A DNA stretch of 64,000 nt, taken from contig JANXOV010000004.1 of NCBI GenBank assembly GCA_025357635.1, positions 62,001 to 126,000 of the forward strand, written 5' to 3'. The notes beneath the pieces were generated by a model. The model worked only from the letters and a program-made list of their open reading frames with translations, did no database searches and was not told the origin of the DNA. The translations under genes were made by a program, and so were the position numbers. Positions 52,191 to 61,098 of this stretch are shown piece by piece. Source of the stretch: Pseudomonadota bacterium (lineage in GTDB: Bacteria; Pseudomonadota; Gammaproteobacteria; Steroidobacterales; Steroidobacteraceae). Numbering within the stretch: position 1 is the first letter of the stretch; every line of letters starts with the position of its first letter.

Positions 52191-53618
52191 GTGAGCGTCG
52201 CGTCCGTGGGATCCGACCTCAAGAGCGGCGTCGCCCGGCCGATGCTTCAGGCAATACCGACCATCGGCGAATCAGGCGTGTCCGAAACCTCCGATTGGAA
52301 ACAAAAATATCGCGACACGGTCCTCGAAATGGAGGCCGAGCAGAAGCGATGGCAGCAGATCGAGAAGGTTCTGCGGCGGCTGATCAACCGGCTCTGCGCA
52401 GCCGGGATGGGCGTCAATGAAACGCTCGATACCGAACTGGCAGAAGTCGCCGCCGCCAATCGCCGCAGCGCCGAGGTTGATGAACTCGAAACCCTGGTGA
52501 GCACCTTGACCACCGCGGTCACGGCAGTGGACCAGGTCGCGCCGATCCTGCCCCGGTCAGCCAACGGCGGGCGCTGGGAATCTGCCTGCGCCGCCACCGG
52601 CCTGCTGCTCGATCGGCTGGCGCAGAGCGAAACCGACATCGACACCAAAGCCGGGGCGCTGCGCGTGGAGCTGACCAAGGCGCGGACCGATGCGGAGCTT
52701 GCCGCCATTCTCGGCCATGCGGCGGATCTGGTGCAGGCGCGCAATGCGATGGCGGAGGGCGAACGGCAGCAGGCGGCCACCGTGCTGTCCGCCGTCAACC
52801 TGCGACTGGAGGAACTGCTCGAATACTTTGACTCCTCGGCCGATGCAAGCCGCGCCGGGCACGAAGACACCGCGCAGCTCGACGCCCGCCTCATGACGCA
52901 GGTGCGCGAGCTGTCGGACGGTTCGAATCAGGCAACGGACCTGGCATCGCTGCAGGCGCTGGTCACGCAGGGATTGGAGTCCGTCGGACAAAGCGTGCGC
53001 GAATTCCGCGAGCGCGAGGAAAGACGTCTGCTGGAACAAAACGCGCAGGCTGAGGAGATGCGCCGGCGCGTCGCGTCGCTCGAAGGCGAGACGCGCGCAC
53101 TCAACGAGAAGCTGGCGGCCGAACGCGATCGCGCCCGCATCGATCCGCTGACCAACATCTGCAATCGCAAGGCTTTCGATGAACGGCTGGCGCAGGAAAT
53201 CGCGCGCCGCGCAATCACACAAGGTCCGGTCTCACTGCTCGTCTGGGACATCGATGACTTCAAGACCATCAACGACACCTACGGTCATCGCGCCGGCGAC
53301 CGCGTGCTGCAGACCGTGGCAAAATATCTGGCGCAGGGCATTCAGTCCACCGACTTTGTGGCGCGCATCGGGGGCGAGGAATTCACCATGGTCCTGATCG
53401 GCCCGGCTCTGGAAGCCGCGCAGCAGATTGCCGATGAGCTGCGCGAAACCATCGCCTCGCTGCGGCTGCATTTTCGCGGCACGCCGGTGCATGTGACGAT
53501 TTCCTGCGGAATCACGCCCTTATTGGATCATGACACGCCCGGCCGGGCGTTCGAGCGCGCCGATGCGGCGCTGTACAAGGCGAAGAACGGCGGCAAGAAC
53601 AGCTGTTTCGCCGGCTGA
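52191..53618 (+). CDS. GGDEF-domain diguanylate cyclase with coiled-coil N-terminus
   Basis: The 475-residue cytoplasmic protein has no membrane helix. A long helical N-terminal half (DWKQKYRDTVLEMEAEQKRW, QQIEKVLRRLINRLC, then a coiled coil VASLEGETRALNEKLAAERD) leads to a GGDEF domain with DPLTNICNRKAFDERL, LVWDIDDFKTINDTYGHRAG and the active-site RIGGEEFTMVLIG at about residue 393. It makes cyclic di-GMP from GTP. The RxxD inhibitory site five residues before GGEEF reads QSTD, so product inhibition is unlikely. The GTG at 52191 is tentative; 52242 and 52278 are alternatives. Confidence 0.9.
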   Translation: MSVASVGSDLKSGVARPMLQAIPTIGESGVSETSDWKQKYRDTVLEMEAEQKRWQQIEKVLRRLINRLCAAGMGVNETLDTELAEVAAANRRSAEVDELETLVSTLTTAVTAVDQVAPILPRSANGGRWESACAATGLLLDRLAQSETDIDTKAGALRVELTKARTDAELAAILGHAADLVQARNAMAEGERQQAATVLSAVNLRLEELLEYFDSSADASRAGHEDTAQLDARLMTQVRELSDGSNQATDLASLQALVTQGLESVGQSVREFREREERRLLEQNAQAEEMRRRVASLEGETRALNEKLAAERDRARIDPLTNICNRKAFDERLAQEIARRAITQGPVSLLVWDIDDFKTINDTYGHRAGDRVLQTVAKYLAQGIQSTDFVARIGGEEFTMVLIGPALEAAQQIADELRETIASLRLHFRGTPVHVTISCGITPLLDHDTPGRAFERADAALYKAKNGGKNSCFAG

Positions 53619-53631
53619 TCGACCGCAACCT

Positions 53632-54129
53632 CTAGGCGAAACTCTCCAACCGCTTGATCTGCTGCGCGCGCTCGCCGTGGCGGGTTTCCTCGGCGCCGTT
53701 CTGCCGCAGCAGCTTGGCGATTTCTGCATTCGGCTCGCTGTCCGCCCAAGTCTGGTAGTGCGTATCGCCGTCGAACTCGGCTTTCTCCAGCATGGACAGA
53801 AACTCACCACTCAAGGGGATTTCGCCGGGGACGTTCTGTGCCAACGGATTGTCTTTCGATTCGGGCAGGATCAGAGACTCGCCGCCGAGTATCTGCAGTG
53901 CTTTGAGGATGCGGTGCGCATGACCGCGTTCTTCCTGGCTGGTGCGCGTGAGCAGCTTTTTCGCCTCGTCGGTGCGTGCCGTCCTGGCCATGCTCTGATA
54001 GAACAGCTCGCCGGCGGCTTCCACCAACGCCAGCACCTTGAGCTCATCCATGCCGAGCCGCTTGCGCAACTTGAGCATGTCGAACGCGGCGATGAGATCT
54101 GTGGGATAACCGGCAGGCAGTGTGATCAT
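53632..54129 (-). CDS. Ferritin-like/rubrerythrin-like diiron protein
   Basis: The 165-residue four-helix protein has two Glu/His diiron motifs typical of the ferritin-like fold: QEERGHAHRI near residue 67 and GAEETRHGERAQQI near the C-terminus, with LVEAAGELFYQSMARTART and DGDTHYQTWADSE as the other helices. There is no rubredoxin domain. It may bind iron for peroxide reduction or storage in the cytoplasm. The start overlaps the oxidoreductase stop by 4 bases (54126-54129), so it is expressed with it. Confidence 0.82.
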   Translation of the reverse strand: MITLPAGYPTDLIAAFDMLKLRKRLGMDELKVLALVEAAGELFYQSMARTARTDEAKKLLTRTSQEERGHAHRILKALQILGGESLILPESKDNPLAQNVPGEIPLSGEFLSMLEKAEFDGDTHYQTWADSEPNAEIAKLLRQNGAEETRHGERAQQIKRLESFA

Positions 54130-55151
54130 GAGGCACCCTTTTCGTTGGCGACGCGCACCACGAGCTTACCAAAGTTGTTGCCGGCCAGCAGGCCGATGAA
54201 GCCCTGCGGCGCATTCTCCAGTCCTTCGATCATATCTTCCCGGTACTTGATTTTTCCGGCCTTCAACCAGCCGGACATGTCGCGCAGAAAATCCGCGGTG
54301 CGGTTCTGGTGATCGGAAACGATGAAGCCCTGCATCTTGACGCGCTTGATCAGCATCGTCCGCATGATCGTCGGCGTCCGGTCGGGTCCTGCCGGCAATT
54401 CCGTCAAGTTGTACCAGGCCACGACGCCGCAAACCGGCATGCGCGCGTTCACATTGAGCGAGCCCAGCACGGCCATCAACACCGGGCCGCCGACATTTTC
54501 GAAATACACATCGATGCCTTGCGGACAGGCGGCGGCGAGCTGCTTCGCCAGATCTTTCTGGTGATGATCCAGGCAGGCATCGAACCCGAGTTCGCGAACC
54601 GCGTAGTCGCATTTTTCGCGGCCACCGGCAATGCCGACGACCCGGCATCCCTTCAGCTTGGCGATCTGACCCACCGTGGCGCCCACCGGACCGGTCGCGG
54701 CAGCCACCACCACGGTCTCTCCCGCCTTGGGTTGCCCGATATCGAGCAAGCCCACGTAGGCCGTCATGCCCGGCATGCCGAGCACGCCAAGCGCCCACGA
54801 GACAGGAGCGGCCGCCGGATCCAGCTTGACCAGTCCGCTCGCAGGCACGGCCGCGTACTCCTGCCAGCCCGTGTAGGCCAGCACGGTGTCGCCCGCCTTG
54901 AAGCCCGGTGCGCGCGACTCCTCGACGCGGCAGACCGTGCCGCCGCACATGACTTCGCCGATCGCGACCGGTTGCGCATAGGAGGCGCCTTCGCTCATGC
55001 GGCCGCGCATGTAAGGGTCCAATGATAAATACAGGGTTCGCAGCAGGACCTGGCCATCTTGAACCGGGGCAATGACGGCGGTTTCCACACGGAAACAATC
55101 GGCCGTGGGTTTGCCCTGAGGGCGATGCGCAAGGACGATACGGCGATTCAT
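54126..55151 (-). CDS. NADP-dependent oxidoreductase, zinc-less MDR family (CurA-like)
   Basis: The 341-residue protein is a medium-chain reductase without the zinc site. It has LSLDPYMRGRMSEGASYA, GDTVLAYTGWQEY, LGVLGMPGMTAYVGLLDIGQ, the NADP-binding AATGPVGATVGQIAKLKG, VYFENVGGPVL, VCGVVAWYN and KMQGFIVSDH near the end. This set matches CurA and related 2-alkenal/leukotriene B4 reductases that reduce alpha,beta-unsaturated carbonyls. The ATG at 55151 is preferred over a short upstream extension. It is probably bicistronic with the ferritin-like gene. Confidence 0.9.
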   Translation of the reverse strand: MNRRIVLAHRPQGKPTADCFRVETAVIAPVQDGQVLLRTLYLSLDPYMRGRMSEGASYAQPVAIGEVMCGGTVCRVEESRAPGFKAGDTVLAYTGWQEYAAVPASGLVKLDPAAAPVSWALGVLGMPGMTAYVGLLDIGQPKAGETVVVAAATGPVGATVGQIAKLKGCRVVGIAGGREKCDYAVRELGFDACLDHHQKDLAKQLAAACPQGIDVYFENVGGPVLMAVLGSLNVNARMPVCGVVAWYNLTELPAGPDRTPTIMRTMLIKRVKMQGFIVSDHQNRTADFLRDMSGWLKAGKIKYREDMIEGLENAPQGFIGLLAGNNFGKLVVRVANEKGAS

Positions 55152-55221
55152 AACGTGGCTCCAATCATTGAACGGCTTCATCATAGCCGCACGGCGCGCG
55201 GCATTCCCGACTGTAGCGCGG

Positions 55222-57480
55222 CTAGGGCGAGCGCGGGTACCAGATTGCCCGATGGCACTGCTCGCAGGCTTCGTCGATCTTGCCACCCACATCGAACAGC
55301 GCCTGCGCGTCGCGGCGCTCGATGGCCGCCAGCGCCTCTTCGCCGGCAAGGCGCAGCGCACGCGCCATATTCGCGAAGCGCGGAGGGTCGGCATCGATGG
55401 CCTTGCGCATATCGGCCACGGATTCCACGCCGGCCTCCGCATCGCCTTCGGTCTTGCTGCCGACCGGCGCAGCCGGGCGTCCACGCACGGTCAAGGCATC
55501 GGCGCCTTCGATCAGAGCGAGCGCGCCGCGCCGCACCGCATCCCACTGCGCGTCGGTTCGAGGCTGGCGGTCTTCCACGCCAGCCGCGTTGCTGATCGTG
55601 GCCACCGATTCCCACAGCACGTCGGCCGCCGGGTCGATCCGGGTCAGCATGAGTTCCTGGATGCTGGCGAGCGGCGTGGCGGCTGCCGCGGGTTGACGCG
55701 AGTAGACTTTGCGGCCTTGAAAATAAGTCATCAGCACGCGCACGTCGCTGATCTGCTGCGCGGGCACTTTGAACAGATTGCGGTCGAGCACGATGAAGTC
55801 GGCTGATTTGCCGACCTTGATCGACCCGGTCTGGTCTTCGCGGCGCAGCGCCGCTGCGCCACCCATTGTGTAGATGCGCAGCGCATCGGCGAGCGTGACG
55901 GACTCTTCGGGCCAGAGTGCCGAGGACGAATGACGCAGCGGGTCGGAGCGCGTCACCATGGACTCCACCCCGCTCCACGGATCCATCGACGGCACCACCG
56001 AGGGCCAGTCGGAGCCTGCGGCCAGCGGCGCGCGCGAGGCCACCAGCGTGCGCATGGGCCAATACCGTTTACCGCGCTCGCCCACCGCTGAGATGACCGC
56101 ATCGATGATGGGCGAGGGATACCAGATCACCGGCGATAGTTCCGCCACTGCGTTCAATTGCGCGAAGCGTGGCAGATCCGCATCGTCAATGTAGCCGGCA
56201 TGCGCCAGTTCATGGCGCAGTGTGCTTGCGGGGTTCGCGGCACGCGCCGCGGCAATCGCATCCAGGCCGGCGCGAATTGCGCGGTCGCCCGTCGCATGCA
56301 TCTTCACCGTGTAGCCGCGCCGGTCGAGTTCGATCAGATCCTGCGCCAGCGCCGCCGGATTGACGTGCAGCATGCCGCTCGTGCGCTCGCCCTTCGAATC
56401 CGGCAGGTAGGGCGCCAGCATCGCAGCGGTGCGCGCCGGCGTCGGTACACCATCCAGAAATATCTTCACGAAGCGCGTATCGAGCAGATCGGATTGATGC
56501 GCGCGATGCACCTCGTCGATGGCAGCGAAATTCAGCAGCGCATCGGGCTGATCCTGACCGGTCTGGGTCTTGATGCAGGCCGCGACATAGACACTGAGTT
56601 TCCCGTCCGAGTCGGCCGAATGATAGGCCGCAACTTGCGCCGGATCCGCATCCGCGTCCTTGAAGCCGATGATGCCGAAGCGGTGTGCGATGTCTTGCGC
56701 GCGCAGCACGCCGCGCCGGTACTCACTCGCCGAGCGGAGCGGCACAGCGCCTTTCATGCCCTCCGCCGCCGCCTCGATCACCAGGCCATTCGGCTCACGC
56801 GAGCCCGGCTCGCGCTCGAATCGCCCGCCGGCCGGATCGGCGGTGGCGGCATCGACGTGCGCCGCCTGCAGCGCCGCCGAGTTCACCCAGATGTTGTGAA
56901 AGGCATCGTCCCACAGCAGGACCGGATGCTCACCCGCGATCGCATCCAGCCAGCGCCGCGGCGATCCGATCTTGAAGCGATTGAAGAAATCACTGTCCCA
57001 GTGTCCGCCGATGATCCAGGCGCCGCGCGGCGATCCCTTCACGCACTTGGCAAGAACGGGTCGAATCTGCTCCGGCGTGGCATCCGATGCGAACAGGCAG
57101 TCGAACAGCTCGGCCATGGCGCCATCGCCGGCATGCACGTGCGCGTCGATGAGCCCGGGCATGAGCATCCGGCCCTGAAGATCCACGCGCCGCGTCGTCG
57201 GGCCCATCCACGCCTGCAGCTCGGCATCGGAGCCCACCGCCACGATGCGCCCCTTCGCCACAGCAATGGCTTGCGCCCAAGGTTGCGCGGCTTCCTGCGT
57301 GTAAATGGCGCCGTGCTCGAACACGGTGTCCGCTGCAGGTTGCGAAGCCGCGGCCGGCAGTCCAGCAATCGCCGTCGCGAAGAGGCCGGCGGCGAGCCGG
57401 CACCGCCGTCGATAGGCTGATGAAGTAGACTGTGCACGACGGATTCGACGGCACGCCGTTGGAGATGACAATTCCCGCAC
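55222..57480 (-). CDS. YtcJ-like amidohydrolase fused to a C-terminal cytochrome c'-like domain
   Basis: The 752-residue product has an N-terminal twin-positive signal (YRRRCRLAAGLFATAIAGLPA), then an amidohydrolase-3 (YtcJ-type) domain. Its markers are LMPGLIDAHVHAGD, HWDSDFFNRFKIG, VKIFLDGVPTPARTA, YTVKMHATGDRAIRAGLD, LRHELAHAGYID, APLAAGSDWPSV, and GSIKVGKSADFIVLDRN, ending near residue 580. A second helical domain of about 150 residues follows and ends with CEQCHRAIWYPRSP. The CEQCH at about 739-743 is a heme c attachment motif in the position used by cytochrome c'. The start is a GTG at 57480, weakly supported; the upstream frame to 57714 is unlikely to be coding. Confidence 0.83.
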   Translation of the reverse strand: MRELSSPTACRRIRRAQSTSSAYRRRCRLAAGLFATAIAGLPAAASQPAADTVFEHGAIYTQEAAQPWAQAIAVAKGRIVAVGSDAELQAWMGPTTRRVDLQGRMLMPGLIDAHVHAGDGAMAELFDCLFASDATPEQIRPVLAKCVKGSPRGAWIIGGHWDSDFFNRFKIGSPRRWLDAIAGEHPVLLWDDAFHNIWVNSAALQAAHVDAATADPAGGRFEREPGSREPNGLVIEAAAEGMKGAVPLRSASEYRRGVLRAQDIAHRFGIIGFKDADADPAQVAAYHSADSDGKLSVYVAACIKTQTGQDQPDALLNFAAIDEVHRAHQSDLLDTRFVKIFLDGVPTPARTAAMLAPYLPDSKGERTSGMLHVNPAALAQDLIELDRRGYTVKMHATGDRAIRAGLDAIAAARAANPASTLRHELAHAGYIDDADLPRFAQLNAVAELSPVIWYPSPIIDAVISAVGERGKRYWPMRTLVASRAPLAAGSDWPSVVPSMDPWSGVESMVTRSDPLRHSSSALWPEESVTLADALRIYTMGGAAALRREDQTGSIKVGKSADFIVLDRNLFKVPAQQISDVRVLMTYFQGRKVYSRQPAAAATPLASIQELMLTRIDPAADVLWESVATISNAAGVEDRQPRTDAQWDAVRRGALALIEGADALTVRGRPAAPVGSKTEGDAEAGVESVADMRKAIDADPPRFANMARALRLAGEEALAAIERRDAQALFDVGGKIDEACEQCHRAIWYPRSP

Positions 57481-57522
57481 TCCCGTGTGATCCAGAAAAC
57501 GCCACTCAAGGATTGTAAGCCT

Positions 57523-58379
57523 ATGAATCGCACTGGTTTCGTCTGCCATGAACATTACACTTGGCATCACACCGGCGCCAGCGCCGGGCCGCTGCCTTAC
57601 GGACTGATCATTCAGCCGGATGCCCATCGGGACCGGCAGTTTTGAAATTGCGCGATTGTCGGCCGGCGGCTGCCTGGCGGCGCTGGATGCCCTGGCCGCC
57701 GCTACGGTGGACAACGCCTACTGCCTGGTGCGCCCGCCCGGCCACCATGCCGAAAAGGATCTGGCGCGCGGCTTCTGCGTGTTCGCCAACAATGTGCTGA
57801 CCGCGCAGCGCGCCCAGCGCGAACACAAGATGGCGCGCATCGCCATCGTCGATTGGGACGTGCACCACGGCAACAGCCAGGAGCACGCCTTTCTCGACGA
57901 TCCGTCCGTGCTGACCGTGTCGGTGCACCAGGACAATTACTACCCGCCCAACTCCGGAATGCTGGAAGAAAACGGCAAGGGCCGCGGCGCCGGGGCCAAT
58001 ATCAACGTACCGCTGCCGCCGGGTTCCGGCCACGGCGCGTATGTGGACGCCTGGCAGCGCGATGGATCCGCTGGGCCGGATGCTGGCGCACAGCGAAACC
58101 TTCCGCGCACTGACGCGACAGACGCTCGATCTGGCACGGGAGGTCTGCGGCAGCCGCGTGCTTGCTGTGCACGAAGGTGGCTATTCCACCGCATAAGTGC
58201 CTTTCTGCGGCCTGGCCGTATTCGAAGAAATGCTGGGCAAACTTACAGAAGTGGTGGATCCGTATCTGGCCATTTTCGAACACATGGGCGGACAGGCGCT
58301 GCAACCGCATCAAAAGACGCTGATAGACGCGGCCGCAGCCTTGGTGGCCAATGTGCCGAAGGGCGCCTGGAACGCTTGA
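57523..58379 (+). pseudogene. Decayed class II histone deacetylase-like protein (acetylpolyamine/acetoin-type deacetylase)
   Basis: Fragments of one class II HDAC-like protein lie in order but are broken. The N-terminal piece (NRTGFVCHEHYTWHHTG) is in one frame from 57523, then stops. About 65 residues are missing before IGTGSFEIARLSAGG in another frame, followed by VRPPGHHAEKD and AIVDWDVHHGNSQEHAF. A second deletion after GHGAYVDAWQR removes the SGFDA-type zinc ligand region. A frame change brings in MDPLGRMLAHSETFRALTRQ, and then a stop (TAA) interrupts HEGGYSTA-VPFCGLAVFEEM where a tyrosine codon is usual. At least four lesions make it nonfunctional. The adjacent VapBC-like pair starts 37 bases downstream. 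Confidence 0.9.
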
Positions 58380-58416
58380 TGGAGTAAATGCACGGACACC
58401 GTGTTATTCCTTTGCC

Positions 58417-58659
58417 ATGAAAAACGTCACCGTGACGCTCGACGAGAAAACCGCTGCCTGGGCCCGCATATACGCGGCCCGTCGCGATATGAGCCTGTCG
58501 CGATATCTGGGCGAGCTTCTGCATCGTCAGATGCACGAATCGCGCGACTACGAGCGTGCGATGAAGCGCTATTTTTCCAGACCGCCCGCCAGGCTCAGCA
58601 ATCCCGGCGACCGATACCCCACCCGCGAGGACTTGTATGCCCGCGATGACCTTCGTTGA
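58417..58659 (+). CDS. Antitoxin of a VapBC-like pair (ribbon-helix-helix type)
   Basis: The 80-residue product begins KNVTVTLDEKTAAWARIYAA, the N-terminal strand and helix of a ribbon-helix-helix DNA-binding protein, then ARRDMSLSRYLGELLHRQMH. The C-terminal half (DYERAMKRYFSRPPARLS, then GDRYPTREDLYARDDL) is the likely toxin-binding tail. The ATG at 58417 has no clear Shine-Dalgarno sequence. The 3' end overlaps the toxin start by 23 bases, a common arrangement. The pair probably autoregulates its own promoter. It lies directly after the deacetylase pseudogene. Confidence 0.82.
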   Translation: MKNVTVTLDEKTAAWARIYAARRDMSLSRYLGELLHRQMHESRDYERAMKRYFSRPPARLSNPGDRYPTREDLYARDDLR

Positions 58660-59179
58660 CACAAACGTATTCGTGTACGCACGCGATGTTGCGCACCCAC
58701 AGAAGCAGGCGATCGCCGGAGAATGGCTGCTGCGTCTGTGGCGCGAACAATCCGGGCGGACGAGCATGCAGGTACTGAGCGAACTTTACCTGACGCTGAC
58801 CCGGAAACTCCGCCCCGGCCTTTGCGTGGACGAAGCGTGGGAGGACATCGAAGCGCTTATGGCCTGGGATTCGCCTTCCGTGGATTGCGACGTGATTCGT
58901 CGCGCTCATGAGACTGAAAAGCGATACCGTCTCAGCTGGTGGGACAGCATGATCGTAGCTGCCGCACAACTGCAAGAATGCGATACATTGCTATCGGAGG
59001 ATCTTCAAGACGGCATGCGATTCGGGCAGGTCACCGTTCGGAGTCCGTTCAAACTCGATGTTGGTGAGACGCCTGCTGCGTACCATGTGCAACCCGTTAT
59101 CGCGCAGCGCCATCGGCCCAGGGGCAGGCCGCGACAACAGCCGATGGGCAAGCTGGCGACAGACCGGCAGAGCCCTTAG
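58637..59179 (+). CDS. PIN-domain toxin (VapC-like) with an extended C-terminus
   Basis: The 180-residue protein is a PIN-domain ribonuclease. The acidic residues are visible: Asp8 in FVDTNVFVYA, Glu49 in VLSELYL, Asp103 in WWDSMIVAAA and Asp122 in LLSEDLQDG. The family core ends at about residue 138 (VTVRSPF). A further 42 residues (LDVGETPAAYHVQ and on, Arg/Gln-rich) have no counterpart in typical VapC proteins and may come from loss of the original stop codon. VapC toxins cleave tRNA or rRNA and are held inactive by VapB. The ATG at 58637 overlaps the antitoxin end. Confidence 0.85.
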   Translation: MPAMTFVDTNVFVYARDVAHPQKQAIAGEWLLRLWREQSGRTSMQVLSELYLTLTRKLRPGLCVDEAWEDIEALMAWDSPSVDCDVIRRAHETEKRYRLSWWDSMIVAAAQLQECDTLLSEDLQDGMRFGQVTVRSPFKLDVGETPAAYHVQPVIAQRHRPRGRPRQQPMGKLATDRQSP

Positions 59180-59249
59180 CGCAGGCTCATCCATCCGGCG
59201 CGCTTCTCACAGCTCGTTGCGATAAGCTCACGTCTTTGCGGACATCCCA

Positions 59250-61058
59250 ATGCGGAAAGTAAACACCCTGGCCTGCCTTTTGCTCGCCGCCTCCAGCGCT
59301 TTCGGACTCACTCAGCCAGGCACCACCCTCGACAATCCCGGTGCCGCCTCGATTCAGCTGAAAAAGCTGTTTGCCGCCAGCGACGAGTCAAACCTGAAGC
59401 GTAATCCGCTGCAGGCGCTTTTTCGCGGCGACCTGCGATATGCCGGCGAGTTTGGCGACTACCTCAGCGACGCTTACTTCGCCGCCGAGAAACAAGCGGC
59501 GATGGATGATCTGGCCGCCCTTGCCCGCATCGACCGCGGCTCACTGGGACCGGAAGATCAGGTCAGCTACGACGTCTTTCACTATCAGCGCAATGACAGT
59601 CTGCGCGGATTCGCACCGGCGCTGCTCAAAGCGCAGTACGAACGGCCGATCGAGCATTTCTTCGGCGTGCAGGCATCGATTCCCCAGTTGTCCTCGGGTG
59701 AAGGCGCCGCCCCGTTCAAGACAGTGGCCGACTACGACAACAATCTGCGGCGGCTCGACGGTTACATCGTGTATCTGGACCGCGCCATTGGCCGCATGAG
59801 GCAGGGACTGGCCGACGGCATCACCAATCCCAAACTGGTCATGGCGCACGTCGTCAACCAGTTCGACTCGCTCATCGCCGAGGGCGTGGACGACTCGACC
59901 TTCTTCAGGCCCATCAAAAAGTTTCCGGCCGCCATTTCCGCCGCCGACCGGCAGAGACTGACGCACGCCTACGCACGCTTCATTCGCGACAAGCTCACGC
60001 CTGCGCACCGACGCATGCGTGATTTTCTCAAGACCGAGTATCTGCCGCGGGCACGCGATGCGGTGGGCCTGGGCCAGATGCCAGCCGGAGCGCCGCTATA
60101 CCGCTACCTCGTTGCCAGCGCGACGACGACCTCAATGACGCCGGAAGCGATTCACGCGCTGGGCTTGAGGGAGGTCGAGCGCATCCACGCCGAGATGGAA
60201 AAGGTCAAGACATCGGTCGGATTCAACAAGAGTCTGAAGGAATTCGACTCGTTCATGCGCAACGATCCTCGATTTGCGCCTGCCTCGAAAGCATCGATGC
60301 GCGATGCCTTCCTCGCCATCGACAACAAGCTCCAGGCGTCAATACCACGAGAATTCAGCAGGGTGCCGAAGTCGCTGCTGGAGATTCGCCCGGTTCCCGC
60401 CGCCACAGAAAAAATCGATGCGGGGGGATACTATGAAGCCGGCACGCCTGACGGGTCACGCCCCGGCATTTTTTACTACAACACCTACGATCTGCCGTCG
60501 CGGCGAACCTGGGGCTTTGAGGCGCTGTTCCTGCATGAAGCAATACCGGGTCACCATTTCCAAGTCAGCCTGGCGCAGGAGAACACGACGTTGCCGGCAT
60601 TCCAACGCTTTGGCGGCAATACCGCCTACGACGAAGGCTGGGGACTCTATGCTGAAAGTCTGGGAGTCGAACTGGGGCTGCTCACCGATCCCTACCAAAA
60701 GTACGGCAGTCTGAACCAGGAGATCCTGCGCGCCATGCGGCTCGTCGTCGACACCGGCATTCATGCTCAGCAATGGAATCGCGACAGCGCCATCACCTAC
60801 ATGCTGGAGAATTCCGCGATGAGCCGCACCGACGCCACGGCGGAAGTTGATCGCTACATCGCGGTACCCGCTCAGGCATTGGCGTACAAAATCGGACAGC
60901 TGACCATCCAGCGCCTGCGCGCGAAGGCCGAGAAGGCGATGGGTGCAAAGTTCGACGTGCGCGCGTTTCACGAACAAGTCTTGAAGTCCGGCTCCGTACC
61001 CATGGCGGTGTTGGAGCAAAAGATCGAGGATTGGATTGCCGTGGCCAGCCGCAGCTGA
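59250..61058 (+). CDS. DUF885-family secreted metallopeptidase-like protein
   Basis: The 602-residue protein has a signal peptide (NTLACLLLAASSAFG). DUF885 hallmarks are the long helical N-terminal part (SLGPEDQVSYDVFHYQ), a GYYEAGTPDGSRPGIFYYNT segment, and the metal site FLHEAIPGHHFQ with the HExxxxHH arrangement, followed by NTAYDEGWGLYAESLG with the third Glu ligand. QALAYKIGQLTI follows. Members are probable zinc carboxypeptidases or dipeptidases of the periplasm, mostly uncharacterised. The ATG at 59250 is used. No operon partner is evident; the next gene converges on it. Confidence 0.88.
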   Translation: MRKVNTLACLLLAASSAFGLTQPGTTLDNPGAASIQLKKLFAASDESNLKRNPLQALFRGDLRYAGEFGDYLSDAYFAAEKQAAMDDLAALARIDRGSLGPEDQVSYDVFHYQRNDSLRGFAPALLKAQYERPIEHFFGVQASIPQLSSGEGAAPFKTVADYDNNLRRLDGYIVYLDRAIGRMRQGLADGITNPKLVMAHVVNQFDSLIAEGVDDSTFFRPIKKFPAAISAADRQRLTHAYARFIRDKLTPAHRRMRDFLKTEYLPRARDAVGLGQMPAGAPLYRYLVASATTTSMTPEAIHALGLREVERIHAEMEKVKTSVGFNKSLKEFDSFMRNDPRFAPASKASMRDAFLAIDNKLQASIPREFSRVPKSLLEIRPVPAATEKIDAGGYYEAGTPDGSRPGIFYYNTYDLPSRRTWGFEALFLHEAIPGHHFQVSLAQENTTLPAFQRFGGNTAYDEGWGLYAESLGVELGLLTDPYQKYGSLNQEILRAMRLVVDTGIHAQQWNRDSAITYMLENSAMSRTDATAEVDRYIAVPAQALAYKIGQLTIQRLRAKAEKAMGAKFDVRAFHEQVLKSGSVPMAVLEQKIEDWIAVASRS

Positions 61059-61083
61059 TGGGCCTGGGCGGCTGAAGCCCATC
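61057..61083. terminator. Inverted repeat between two convergent genes
   Basis: Arms GATGGGC (61057-61063) and GCCCATC (61077-61083) pair around a 13-base loop just after the DUF885 stop and 15 bases from the end of the converging sulfotransferase gene. There is no T-tract. A bidirectional termination role is likely but unproved. Confidence 0.35.
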
Positions 61084-61098
61084 GAACACCCTGCGCGT

